Assembly (NCBI RefSeq): GCF_013141775.1
Contig: NZ_WHOB01000067.1
Span: 1-64,000 of the forward strand
Length of the DNA stretch: 64,000 bases
Origin: Paenibacillus phytohabitans
Lineage (GTDB): Bacteria; Bacillota; Bacilli; Paenibacillales; Paenibacillaceae
Direction of reading: 5' to 3'
The position numbers and the translations under genes were made by a program. Of this stretch, positions 16,929 to 25,752 are shown piece after piece. The first letter of the stretch is position 1; each line of letters opens with the position of its first letter. The notes beneath the pieces are model-generated. The model did not search any database. It was not told where the DNA came from and saw nothing but the letters and a program-made list of their open reading frames with translations.

Positions 16929-18704
16929 ATGTTTGAACTTAAATGGCTGTGGCAAAACCTGGAGGGCAACCGGGCACGGTATATCGTGGCACTTTGTCTC
17001 TCGGTAGTGGGCTCAAGTCTTACGATTGTGAACCCGTACCTCAGCCAGCGCATCGTCGATACGTTTATAGCCGGCGACCATGCAGGGCAGAATCTTGCTA
17101 CAGAGAGGGGTCTGCTCATCGCGCTCTGCCTGGGCATGATTGGCTTTTCCCTGCTCCGTACAGGTCTGGCTTATCTAACGACCATGCAGTACGAAATATC
17201 CTCCCAGAATATGATGTACAACATCCGCATTTATTTGTACAACAAGATTCAGGGGCAGGACCGGGAGTATTATGACCGCAACCGTACCGGTGATCTTATG
17301 ACCAAGATGACAGGCGATCTGGATATGGTCCGGCATTCGATGGCGTGGATTTTCAAGACGATCATTGAATCGCTCACTATTTTTCTGGCGGCCGTTATTT
17401 ATTTCCTTACGATTGATGTCCAGCTGACGCTGTGGATGCTGATTCTGTCGCCACCGATTTTTGTCGTGGCCTTTATCTTCGCCAAACGTGTCCGTCCCAT
17501 GTACATTGATCTGCGCGAGCGGCTGTCCCAGCTTAACACGACGACCCAGGAGAACATTTCAGGCAACCGTGTAGTCAAGGCTTTCGCCCGTGAAGAGTTT
17601 GAGATTGCCAAATTCACGGAGAAGAATGTCAACTACTCTGTGGCGAACAAGAAGGCGGCCCTAGTCTGGCTTGATTACTTTCCTTATCTGGAATCCTTCG
17701 CCCAAGCCTTCAACGTCATCCTGATGCTGGCGGGCGGTTACTTCCTGATGCACGGCCGGATCACCTTTGGTGAATTCGCGGCCTTCTCTTCGCTTATCTG
17801 GGCGGTATCCAACCCTATGCGCAATATCGGGATTATTATCAATGATATCCAGCGCTTCTTTGCCAGCTTATCCAAAATCGTTGATATCTATTATGCCCGC
17901 CCCGCTATTGTGAACGAGCATAATGTCACAGAGAGCCGCCGCTATGAGGGCCGGATTGAATTCGAGCATGTCCGGTTCAAATATGACAGCGCTACCGTGC
18001 TGGATGATCTGAGCTTCACGATTGAACCCGGCGAAACGATCGCCATTATGGGCGCGACAGGCTCAGGTAAGACATCGCTGATCAACCTGATCCCCCGGTT
18101 CTACGATGTGGCCGGAGGCCGCGTGCTGGTAGACGGCAGAGATGTCCGTGAGCTTGAGCTTGATGAACTGCGCGGGAATATCGGGATGGCTACGCAGGAC
18201 GTCCTCCTGTTCTCCGATACAATCGACGGGAATATCGCCTATGGTGACCCCGAGCTTACGGAAGAAGAAGCACAGGCCTATGCCGGCCTCGCAGCAGCCC
18301 ATGACTTCATCGTCAAAATGCCGGAAGGCTATGACACGGTAGTCGGCGAACGCGGTGTCGGCTTGTCCGGGGGACAGAAGCAGCGTATTGCGCTTGCCCG
18401 CGCGCTGGCGGTCCGCCGTCCGATCCTGATCCTGGATGATACGACGTCTGCGGTCGATCTGGAGACGGAGGAGCATATTCAGCGGAGTCTGCGTGAGCTG
18501 GAGTATCCCTGCACGAAGATTATCATTGCACAGCGGGTATCCACTACCGCCCAGGCAGACCGCATCCTGATCTTAGAGGGCGGCCGTCTGATTGAGGAAG
18601 GCACCCACGCCGAGCTGCTGGCCAAGCGGGGGTATTACTACGATGTATTTATGCTGCAGAACGAGGGCATTGGAAGGCAGGTGACCGAGAGTGGCCAGGA
18701 ATAA
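16929..18704 (+). CDS. Heterodimeric ABC exporter, subunit with degenerate ATP site
   Basis: Half-transporter of 591 residues: six membrane helices (about 15-310), then an ATPase domain with Walker A GATGSGKT near 375 and an intact signature LSGGQ near 478. The Walker B end reads LDDTTSAVD, so the catalytic Glu is Asp, and the H-loop reads IIAQRVST, with Gln for His. These changes mark the non-catalytic half of BmrC/BmrD, YheI/YheH or TM287/288-type heterodimers. Such exporters move drugs or lipids outward. ATG at 16929 follows AGGTGA. Its 3' end overlaps the partner gene by 14 bases, which suggests coupled translation. Confidence 0.93.
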   Translation: MFELKWLWQNLEGNRARYIVALCLSVVGSSLTIVNPYLSQRIVDTFIAGDHAGQNLATERGLLIALCLGMIGFSLLRTGLAYLTTMQYEISSQNMMYNIRIYLYNKIQGQDREYYDRNRTGDLMTKMTGDLDMVRHSMAWIFKTIIESLTIFLAAVIYFLTIDVQLTLWMLILSPPIFVVAFIFAKRVRPMYIDLRERLSQLNTTTQENISGNRVVKAFAREEFEIAKFTEKNVNYSVANKKAALVWLDYFPYLESFAQAFNVILMLAGGYFLMHGRITFGEFAAFSSLIWAVSNPMRNIGIIINDIQRFFASLSKIVDIYYARPAIVNEHNVTESRRYEGRIEFEHVRFKYDSATVLDDLSFTIEPGETIAIMGATGSGKTSLINLIPRFYDVAGGRVLVDGRDVRELELDELRGNIGMATQDVLLFSDTIDGNIAYGDPELTEEEAQAYAGLAAAHDFIVKMPEGYDTVVGERGVGLSGGQKQRIALARALAVRRPILILDDTTSAVDLETEEHIQRSLRELEYPCTKIIIAQRVSTTAQADRILILEGGRLIEEGTHAELLAKRGYYYDVFMLQNEGIGRQVTESGQE

Positions 18705-20466
18705 ATTCGATGTCGATGAGAATCTGGAATCGCCGTTTAATATTAAGCATTTCCGGCGGGCCATGGTCTATATCAGACGCAAGAAGAAACCGATGATTCT
18801 CGCATTCGTGCTTAGCGCCTTGTCGGCGGCTATCGCCCTATCCGCCCCGCTGATTATGCAGCATGTGGTAGACGTGACCATTCCCGCCAAAGATATGGGC
18901 GCGCTGGTCGGCTGGTCCGCGCTGATGCTGGTGACCATTGTTGTCAGCGTAATTCTGGCTACCATCCGCTCACGGATCATGACCAGTGTCGGGCAGGATA
19001 TTATCTTCGATATCCGTACCGATCTGTTCAAGCATCTGCAGGATTTGCCGTTCAAATATTACGATGACCGGCCGCAGGGTAAGATTCTGATCCGGGTTGT
19101 TAACTACGTCAATGCTGTATCCGACGTATTGTCGAACGGAATTATTAACTTTATCCTGGAAATCGTGAATCTGATCTTCATCGCTGCCTTCATGTTCGCC
19201 GTTGATGTCCGGCTCTCCTTCGTCATCCTTGCCGGACTGCCTGTATTCCTCGGTGTCATGCTGCTTATCAAAACCCGGCAGCGCCGGGCATGGCAGGCGG
19301 TATCGAACAAAAGCTCCAATCTGAACGCCTATCTGCAGGAAAGCATCAGCGGGATCGGCGTGACCCAGATGTTCTCCCGGGAACAGCGCAATGAGGGCGT
19401 CTTCACACGGCTGGCCGGTAATTTCCGCACGGAATGGATGCGGGCACTGCGTTACAATACGCTTATTCCGTTCACTGTCGATAACTTGTCTACCATGGTT
19501 ACGGCAATGATTTTCCTGGTTGGCCTGCTGACTCTGAACCCGCAGAGCATGACGCTTGGTGTCATTCTCGCAATGAGCAGTTATGCCGCCCGCTTCTGGC
19601 AGCCGATTCTCAATCTATCCCAGCTGTACAACAACTTCATCAATGCGGTAGCCTATCTGGAGCGTATCTTCGAAACGCTGGATGAGCCGGTTACCGTCAG
19701 CGATATTCCCGGGGCGAAGGAGCTGCCGCCCGTTCAGGGCCGGGTCACCTTCGACGATGTAACCTTCGCCTACGATCCGGGGCTGAACATCCTGGAGAAC
19801 ATCTCCTTCGATGTCGCAGCCGGAGAGAGCATCGCCCTGGTCGGTCCGACCGGTGCAGGCAAAACTACGGTCGTCAATCTGATCTCGCGCTTCTATAACC
19901 TTACCGGCGGCAGAATCCTGATCGACGGGCAGGATATCGCCGGGATCACGCTGAAATCGCTGCGCAGCCAGATGGGGATTATGCTGCAGGACAGCTTCAT
20001 CTTCTCGGGAACGATTCTGGATAATATCCGCTACGGCAGACCGGATGCCACCGAGCAAGAGATCATCGCCGCTGCGAAGGCTGTCTGTGCCGATGATTTC
20101 ATCCGTGAATTCGACCAGGGCTACCTGACGGAGGTCAACGAGCGCGGCTCCAAGCTGTCCCAGGGACAGCGGCAGCTCATCTCGTTCGCCAGAACCCTGC
20201 TGGCCAACCCGCGCATTCTCATTCTGGATGAAGCCACTTCTTCCATTGATGCGCAGACCGAGCGTCTGCTCCAGAAGGGTCTGAATGAGCTGCTTAAGGG
20301 ACGTACGTCGTTCATCATCGCGCACCGGCTGTCCACCGTGAAGAACTGCGACCGCATCATGTATGTCTCGAATAAGGGCATTGCGGAAAGCGGCTCGCAT
20401 GATGAGCTGATCGCCCGCCGCGGCCTCTACCACCGGCTCTATACGGCGCAGAAGATGGAAGCATAA
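18691..20466 (+). CDS. Heterodimeric ABC exporter, catalytic partner subunit
   Basis: 591 residues, six membrane helices and an ATPase domain. Walker A GPTGAGKT is near 385, Walker B LDEATSSID has the catalytic Glu, and the H-loop IIAHRLST is intact. Its own signature is changed to LSQGQ. The catalytic site is therefore built from this Walker B and the LSGGQ of the first subunit, and the second site is dead, as in TM287/288. The GTG start at 18691 has AGGTGA upstream inside the end of the first gene. Substrate unknown; multidrug export is the usual guess. Confidence 0.93.
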   Translation: MARNKFDVDENLESPFNIKHFRRAMVYIRRKKKPMILAFVLSALSAAIALSAPLIMQHVVDVTIPAKDMGALVGWSALMLVTIVVSVILATIRSRIMTSVGQDIIFDIRTDLFKHLQDLPFKYYDDRPQGKILIRVVNYVNAVSDVLSNGIINFILEIVNLIFIAAFMFAVDVRLSFVILAGLPVFLGVMLLIKTRQRRAWQAVSNKSSNLNAYLQESISGIGVTQMFSREQRNEGVFTRLAGNFRTEWMRALRYNTLIPFTVDNLSTMVTAMIFLVGLLTLNPQSMTLGVILAMSSYAARFWQPILNLSQLYNNFINAVAYLERIFETLDEPVTVSDIPGAKELPPVQGRVTFDDVTFAYDPGLNILENISFDVAAGESIALVGPTGAGKTTVVNLISRFYNLTGGRILIDGQDIAGITLKSLRSQMGIMLQDSFIFSGTILDNIRYGRPDATEQEIIAAAKAVCADDFIREFDQGYLTEVNERGSKLSQGQRQLISFARTLLANPRILILDEATSSIDAQTERLLQKGLNELLKGRTSFIIAHRLSTVKNCDRIMYVSNKGIAESGSHDELIARRGLYHRLYTAQKMEA

Positions 20467-20485
20467 ACCTCCCCCGCAAAAATAA

Positions 20486-20536
20486 CCCCACAAAGTGAGG
20501 CTCCAGTTTCGAAGCTGACTCAGGTACTTTGCGGGG
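20486..20536. repeat. Fold-back repeat downstream of the ABC exporter
   Basis: CCCCACAAAGT and ACTTTGCGGGG (one mismatch) enclose a second palindrome, CAGTTTCGAAGCTG. Similar CCCC-(GC)AAAAAT-(A/T)ACCCC blocks flank it on both sides. There is no T run, so it is not a standard terminator. Confidence 0.6.
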
Positions 20537-20576
20537 ACCCCAAAAATTACCCCAATAATTTAGTTCTTACAGCACC

Positions 20577-20615
20577 AAAAAGCTCAAGCCTATTAACGGG
20601 CCTGAGCTTTTTTTC
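20577..20615. terminator. Bidirectional terminator
   Basis: AAGCTCAAGCC and GGCCTGAGCTT pair, with A5 on the left and T7 on the right. It serves the ABC exporter on the plus strand and the acetyltransferase on the minus strand. Confidence 0.88.
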
Positions 20616-20621
20616 TTATTT

Positions 20622-21203
20622 TCACACCTGAATATAATCTTCCCTAAGCATACTGTATATCTCCAGATCGACAATTCCTTTGCCTGACCATAAGGCGGCT
20701 TGCCGCAGCATCCCCTCCTTGATGAAGCCGGTCTTCAGGAGCACCTTCTTGGACGGTTCATTCATCAGCATGACTTCGGCCTGAATTCTGTTCACCTGAA
20801 CCTCCCTGAAGATATAATCCAGCAGGATTTCAACAGCCTTAGAGGCAATGCCTTGCCCCCAATGGGCTTCCGCCAGGAAGTAGCCGATCGTCACCATATT
20901 CACCTTCTGATTGAAATCACAGGCTTCAATAATTCCGAGCAGACGACCCTCCTCACCACTGGCAAAGATCCCCCACTTGACCCTTGATCTTTTGGCGTAG
21001 TCCCGTTCAAAATGTCCTATCATATTGCTGACTGTAGCCTTGTTATGCTTCGGAATGATCCCGCAATATTCAAAAACTCTATCGTTGCTGTAAATATCAA
21101 ACAGCTCGTCCAGATGAGTCTCTTCAATTCTGTTCAATACAAGTTCATCTGATCTTAGTACAGGAAAACGTTCAAATACAACCTCCACATTCATTCCCGC
21201 CAC
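20622..21203 (-). CDS. GNAT family N-acetyltransferase (RimJ-like)
   Basis: 193-residue acetyl-CoA-dependent transferase of the RimJ/RimL-like subgroup. The acetyl-CoA loop is seen as YFLAEAHWGQGIASKAVEILL (the Q/R-x-x-G-x-A motif), and the MNEPSKKVLLKTGFIKEG stretch is the usual C-terminal helix-strand. The acceptor is unknown. The GTG start at 21203 follows GGAGAA; ATG at 21194 is an alternative. It lies downstream of a frameshifted AraC/GyrI gene on the same strand. Confidence 0.85.
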   Translation of the reverse strand: MAGMNVEVVFERFPVLRSDELVLNRIEETHLDELFDIYSNDRVFEYCGIIPKHNKATVSNMIGHFERDYAKRSRVKWGIFASGEEGRLLGIIEACDFNQKVNMVTIGYFLAEAHWGQGIASKAVEILLDYIFREVQVNRIQAEVMLMNEPSKKVLLKTGFIKEGMLRQAALWSGKGIVDLEIYSMLREDYIQV

Positions 21204-21218
21204 TCCATTCTCCGATAC

Positions 21219-22003
21219 TTATACGCGCTGCTTAATGGGAATATACAAATCAACCTTACACTTGCCTTCCTGATCCTTCATGGGATCATTCAGACAGAAT
21301 TCGAGGCAGGGCCTATCGTCCGCTTCATATCCGCTGCGGGGTAACCACACGCTGAACATGCTGTCATACGCGAGGACCAATTTGTCTACCGTATCGTAGT
21401 ATGAATACACCGCATAGATGCCGCCGGATACTGTCTTGAATTCTACCTGCGGCCGGTGTGCTTCCTGCTCAAACCCTTCCGGAAGGGTGACACAGGCATC
21501 ATACCGGCACGCAGACTCCTCTACGAGATCCCCGTCATCCAACGATATTCCGATAAACTGCTGATTCCCTCCATGAATACCCCGCTGGTCTGCCCAGCGG
21601 CTTAGCTTGTCCCATGCGCTATACGTATCCAGGTAACTTCCAATATGCCTGATATAAGCAACTTCAACCTCAGGGATCTGCCTGATTTCTACCTGCCCGG
21701 TGTACAGCCATAATACCGTTTGAAATGGGCATTAAAGACCGATACCGATTCGAAACCGCTTTGACCTGCAACCTCCAGAATAGTCTTATTCGTTTCGGTC
21801 AGCAGCACCAGTGAGTGCTGTATACGCTTCCTGTTTACAAAGGCCATGGGAGTCACACCGACCATAGCTGTGAATATTCTGCTGAAATGAAATTTGGAGA
21901 AATGGGAGATCTCCGCCAGTGTATCGAGCTTAAGCGACTGACCGCTGTGTTCCTCTATGTAGGCAATGACCTTATCGATCCGCTCTCTATAATCAAGATT
22001 CAT
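21219..22003 (-). pseudogene. AraC regulator with GyrI-like ligand domain, frameshifted
   Basis: The first part (ATG at 22003, after GGGGAATT) encodes two AraC helix-turn-helices (LDTLAEISHFSKFHFSRIF and TILEVAGQSGFESVSVF...RYYGCTPGR) and stops at 21689. In the next frame the coding sense goes on without a gap (VEIRQIPEVEVAYIRHIGSY, then a GyrI-like effector domain) to 21219. A single missing base at about 21693-21697 explains it: CCGGGCAGGTA for an expected CCGGGCCAGGTA. About 262 residues would result if the frame were mended. It is either a true one-base mutation or a sequencing error. It was a drug- or metabolite-sensing regulator. Confidence 0.85.
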
Positions 22004-22069
22004 CGCTGAATTCCCCGCTTCATTCATGATACAATGCATTACAAATATTAGCAGATGAGGCGATAAATA

Positions 22070-22630
22070 ATGGTTACAAATTTGTATTTGGTAAGACATG
22101 CGCACTCGGCTTATTCTGCCGATGAATTAAACAGACCTTTATCAGAACGCGGACAGGCAGATGCGCAGAAGGTCAGCGGACTGCTTATCCATGAGAATGT
22201 TCATGTCCTGATCTCCAGTCCCTATAAACGGGCAATACAGACCATTGAAGGACTGGCCGGCCCCCTGGGCCTTGAACCTGTAATCGAAGAGGATTTCAGA
22301 GAACGGTTGTTGTCCGGCGGACCTGTCAGTGACTTCGGCCAGGCCATTGCGAAGGTATGGGAGAATCCCTCTTTTGCCTGGGAAGGCGGAGAATCTAACC
22401 TGATTGCCCAGGACAGGGGAGTTCAGGCACTCCACAAAGTATTGCAGCAATACCAAGGCAGTAACGCCGTCATCGGGACTCACGGTAACATTATGGTCTT
22501 AATCATGAATGCGCTGGATAAGCGTTATGATTACGGCTTCTGGAAGCAGCTGGATATGCCGGATATCTATAAGCTAAGCTTCAATGGAGACACACTTACC
22601 GGCGTGCAGCGGATTTGGAACAGGAGCTGA
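22070..22630 (+). CDS. Histidine phosphatase family protein
   Basis: 186-residue enzyme of the phosphoglycerate-mutase-like histidine phosphatases. The phospho-accepting motif is YLVRHAHS (His10, a variant of RHGE), with SSPYKRAIQT and the second catalytic His in GTHGNIM. Substrate not predictable; many small relatives act on sugar phosphates or nucleotides. ATG at 22070 with GATGAGG upstream. Divergent from the AraC/GyrI pseudogene with a 66-bp gap, where TACAAT at 22030-22035 may be its -10 box. Confidence 0.88.
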   Translation: MVTNLYLVRHAHSAYSADELNRPLSERGQADAQKVSGLLIHENVHVLISSPYKRAIQTIEGLAGPLGLEPVIEEDFRERLLSGGPVSDFGQAIAKVWENPSFAWEGGESNLIAQDRGVQALHKVLQQYQGSNAVIGTHGNIMVLIMNALDKRYDYGFWKQLDMPDIYKLSFNGDTLTGVQRIWNRS

Positions 22631-22699
22631 ATCTGGTTAAACTGGACAGACTGCTGTCACAGCTCTATGGTATAACCTAATCAAAGGAGAGTGAGCGCT

Positions 22700-23227
22700 A
22701 TGGCAAGCTATGAATATTCGTCCAAACAGGACCTGCTGGAAACGATCCATACCCTTTACCTGCTCTTGGACGCCGAGTATGGCGGTATTGACGATAAGTA
22801 TAAGGATACGCGAATTCCTGAAGTGGATAAAACCCCTGCCGAGATCATCGCCTATCAGCTGGGATGGCTGGAGCTGGTGAGGAGCTGGGATCAGAAGGAG
22901 CTGGAAGGACAGGCCTTCCTCATGCCGGCTCAGGATTATAAATGGAATGAGCTGGGCGGATTATATCAGTCTTTTTACGACAAATATTCTGAGTATTCAC
23001 TGACTGAACTGCGCAGCTTATTCCGGCAATCGGAGCAGCAGTGGCTGGAATGGGTCAGCACATTGACGGAAGAGGAGCTGTTCATCCAGGGCTCGCGTAA
23101 ATGGACCGGAACCAAGGACAACTGGCCCATGGCCCGGTGGATTCACATTAATTCAGCAGCTCCGTTCAAAACCTTCCGGGGAAAGATCAGAAAGTGGAAA
23201 AAATACTTCCCCGCCCAGCTGGCATAA
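22700..23227 (+). CDS. ClbS/DfsB family four-helix bundle protein
   Basis: 175-residue cytosolic protein of the DinB-like ClbS/DfsB (DUF1706) family. Recognised by the SSKQDLLETIHTLY start, the AEIIAYQLGWLELVRSWD helix and the late RWIHINSAAPFKTFRGKIRKWKK. ClbS protects its host by hydrolysing the cyclopropane warhead of colibactin; most family members have no known substrate. ATG at 22700 is preferred, since a GTG at 22691 is too close to GGAGA. Confidence 0.85.
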   Translation: MASYEYSSKQDLLETIHTLYLLLDAEYGGIDDKYKDTRIPEVDKTPAEIIAYQLGWLELVRSWDQKELEGQAFLMPAQDYKWNELGGLYQSFYDKYSEYSLTELRSLFRQSEQQWLEWVSTLTEEELFIQGSRKWTGTKDNWPMARWIHINSAAPFKTFRGKIRKWKKYFPAQLA

Positions 23228-23256
23228 CCTCCACTACCCGGCCGACTCATTGCTGG

Positions 23257-23529
23257 CTATTGCTGGCTGCTGCCCGCTCCTCCATCCGTCCCCTGACTGC
23301 TGCCCCTGCGCGTTCCTCCCCGATCCATTCCCCGGCCGCCGCCATTGAAATTCGTGCCGCCGTTCATGCCGGGGAACCCGCCCGACCTGGAGTTGAAATC
23401 GTCACTTGAGATCTTCTGGGCAGTAATTGCCTCGCAAGAGGTGAGCACCAGCGAACAGCTAAGCACAGTAATGATTAAGGTGATGCAGGATTTCTTAGTC
23501 CGACTCTTGTGCCGATTGTTGAACCGCAT
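23257..23529 (-). CDS. Small Gly-rich lipoprotein
   Basis: 90 residues. A basic start, a hydrophobic stretch and a lipobox-like LVLTSC (Cys near 32) predict a lipoprotein. The exported part is hydrophilic and very rich in Gly, Asn, Arg and Ser (GGFPGMNGGTNFNGGGRGMD). No family is recognised. ATG at 23529 follows GGGGGAC. It overlaps the last 35 bases of the GT39 gene, so the two are probably translated together and may act in the same envelope process. Confidence 0.62.
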   Translation of the reverse strand: MRFNNRHKSRTKKSCITLIITVLSCSLVLTSCEAITAQKISSDDFNSRSGGFPGMNGGTNFNGGGRGMDRGGTRRGSSQGTDGGAGSSQQ

Positions 23530-25084
23530 GCCTAGTCCCCCTTTTCGTGGTCAGAAGCTCATAGACATCTTTAAAGCCCATGTAGGATAAGACAATCAGC
23601 AGCGGATATACCGGATAGATATACCGGGCCTTAATCTCCCAGAGCAGATAGAAGCCGATGAAGCCCAGAATCACCAGTACCAGCGGGGTTTCCGCAAACC
23701 GCTTGGCCCGTATCCCGCAGATCAGCCGGAAGAGAATGAAGCCATACATAAGGATATTCTGGACATAAACCACCCATTGCAGTCCGCTCCGGTAATCCGA
23801 ATCTCCCTTAAGCAGCTCAGAAGCCGGGGTGGAATAGATATACCGGTCCATCACCAAGCCGCCTCTTCCCCCGCCGACAGAGTCTCCGTCATTCCCGATC
23901 CCGTACCGTTCAACCTGATACGTTCCTTCGGTCCAGATCCATACGATCTTTTTATAATACATTCCGGCAAGCTCCCCTAGAGTAGCCTCCGAGAGCTTAT
24001 TACTGATGGACGCTTTGAACAGCTCCACGCTCTCCGCTTTATTGTAGCCGGCATCCTGCTGATAGATATTATAGCTCTCACGGTTATCCCAGAAGCCGAG
24101 CGTCTCCAGATTGATCCCCATATTCAGCCACATATAGACCGGTGCAGCATTACTGGACGGGGATTCGTCCACGATACCTGTGGCCTGGAGCGCAGCGTTC
24201 TGCGTCCAGCCCGGAATGTTAAACACCAGCAGCGTTATGCCTATGGAGGCGATGGCTTTTTTAAGCCCAAGATGACGGAAGTTAAATAGCAGACAGATAA
24301 GCACGGCAATCAGGAAGATCATGCCTGTGCTCCGGAAATAGTTGCCGAGCGCCAGCAGGATGGCCGCGAACACGATATCCCTCATGGATCTTCTGCGGAT
24401 GAATGTAACGGCAAAGTACAAAGCGCTGGTCAGCAGAGCTGTGGCAATCACATCATTATAGATAAAGTTGCTCATAAACAAGGATGGAATATAGGTCGCG
24501 GCAAATACCAGGACACCATAGTCATTCGATCGGGACTTGGTATTCAGCTCTTTGTAGAGCAGGTAGATCATTAGCGTGGTGACCAGCGAGAACAGGATAT
24601 TGAAGCTTTTGATCACCAGATAATTGTCCGGGAACAGGAACAGCAGCGTCTTCAGGTACAGAACGATTGAGAAATTGAACGGGAACATATACAGGTATCC
24701 GCCCGATTGGAAGGATGAATAGTCCTTGTTGTAGAGCATATCCCAGGCCAGGGACAGCACCGTTTGCGAATCGTCCGTAGGCATGCGGGTGAACAGGAAG
24801 ATGATCACGAGTTGAATGGCGGCAGATAATAACAGGACCGCAGGGATGACTATCCTCCTGCTGTATTTATTAAGCTTCAGACAGAGCCTGTACAGCACGT
24901 AGCTCAGTCCCAGAACGGCTGCGATCAGCAGGATAAAGAGCAAGAGATTTTGTTTCTCCAGCACTGTTGTATCACCATAGATTGCATAGTTATACTTCGC
25001 CCTGATAAACAAGGAGGAAGCAATAAACAGCCCTATGAAGAAGGCGAGCATGACATATAATATTCGCTGGATTCCTTTTACCAT
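23495..25084 (-). CDS. GT39-type membrane glycosyltransferase
   Basis: 529 residues with about 11-12 hydrophobic segments, of the PMT/ArnT-like (GT39/GT-C) class that moves a sugar from a lipid carrier to protein or lipid outside the membrane. Two acidic/Arg loops are present (FTRMPTDDSQTVLSLAWDML after helix 3 and the WEIKARYIYPVYPLL end). ATG at 25084 has AGGAGG five bases upstream; the frame to 25126 is open but lacks a better site. Transcribed with the small Gly-rich lipoprotein. The donor and acceptor are unknown. Confidence 0.82.
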   Translation of the reverse strand: MVKGIQRILYVMLAFFIGLFIASSLFIRAKYNYAIYGDTTVLEKQNLLLFILLIAAVLGLSYVLYRLCLKLNKYSRRIVIPAVLLLSAAIQLVIIFLFTRMPTDDSQTVLSLAWDMLYNKDYSSFQSGGYLYMFPFNFSIVLYLKTLLFLFPDNYLVIKSFNILFSLVTTLMIYLLYKELNTKSRSNDYGVLVFAATYIPSLFMSNFIYNDVIATALLTSALYFAVTFIRRRSMRDIVFAAILLALGNYFRSTGMIFLIAVLICLLFNFRHLGLKKAIASIGITLLVFNIPGWTQNAALQATGIVDESPSSNAAPVYMWLNMGINLETLGFWDNRESYNIYQQDAGYNKAESVELFKASISNKLSEATLGELAGMYYKKIVWIWTEGTYQVERYGIGNDGDSVGGGRGGLVMDRYIYSTPASELLKGDSDYRSGLQWVVYVQNILMYGFILFRLICGIRAKRFAETPLVLVILGFIGFYLLWEIKARYIYPVYPLLIVLSYMGFKDVYELLTTKRGTRHAVQQSAQESD

Positions 25085-25752
25085 GTTAACCTCCTCTACG
25101 GCAGCGTCCGTTCTCCATCCGCACATGCCTTGATTTATAGAAGTAGTATAAACACCGAACCTGAATAACAGATGAAGATGGGGTTAAGGTGAAGTTCAGG
25201 TGCGCCAATATACTTGAATAAAGCTGGATAGCACGCTCCCCGCCCAGCAGCAGAGTAAATTTCACAGTTTCACCCTCAGAAGAAAATAATGTTGTACGTA
25301 TTACAACTTCGAGTCGTAGATAACCGGGTGTTTGGGAGAATTGTTGTACAAAATACAAGAATCCCCCCGCTGAACTGCCAGTAGGAGGAGAAATGTTGCA
25401 TTCAATACAACAATTTTGAAATTCGGCCAAATTATTGAGAAAAATGTTGTATTTGGTGCAGGATTTTGAATTGAAAACCAACTTTCAACTCTTGCGCAGC
25501 ACAACCTACTAGTTCATGCACAGCTTCAGTTATATACAAATCCGGCGATGCAAAGGCATTCATTACCCTGAAAGAACCGTTCAGCAGATTATCTCTTATT
25601 TCCATCAGAGAATGGATGCTGACGATTAGGAATACACATAGAAATCCCCTCCAAGCCCTCTCCAGCCACCGCATCCTAAGATGCTGCTGCCGGAAAGTCT
25701 GCCTGAAGGGGATCTGCCGTACTTGAATCTGTTTACTTAAGCGAGTTAATCA
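25085..25752. other. Intergenic region with repeat copy C
   Basis: A 668-bp gap. Repeat copy C fills 25286-25470. The 25100-25285 part holds no convincing gene. An open frame at 25432-25674 on the minus strand encodes a possible short membrane segment but has a poor ribosome site and runs into the repeat. No clear terminator was seen for the solute-binding protein gene that ends at 25753. Confidence 0.5.
25286..25470 (+). repeat. Dispersed TGTTGTA palindrome element, copy C (full)
   Basis: Four units: 25290-25307 (TGTTGTACGTATTACAAC), 25341-25359 (TTGTTGTACAAAATACAAG), 25394-25412 (TGTTGCATTCAATACAACA) and 25445-25462 (TGTTGTATTTGGTGCAGG). Spacers are about 32-35 bases. Serves as the reference copy for the alignments of A, B and D. 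Confidence 0.9.

Noticed and set aside
25432..25674. Possible 80-residue membrane peptide on the minus strand
   Set aside because: Poor ribosome site, and its C-terminus is made of repeat copy C sequence (ILHQIQHF). It could be a second gene fragment cut at a repeat, but the evidence is too thin for a feature.
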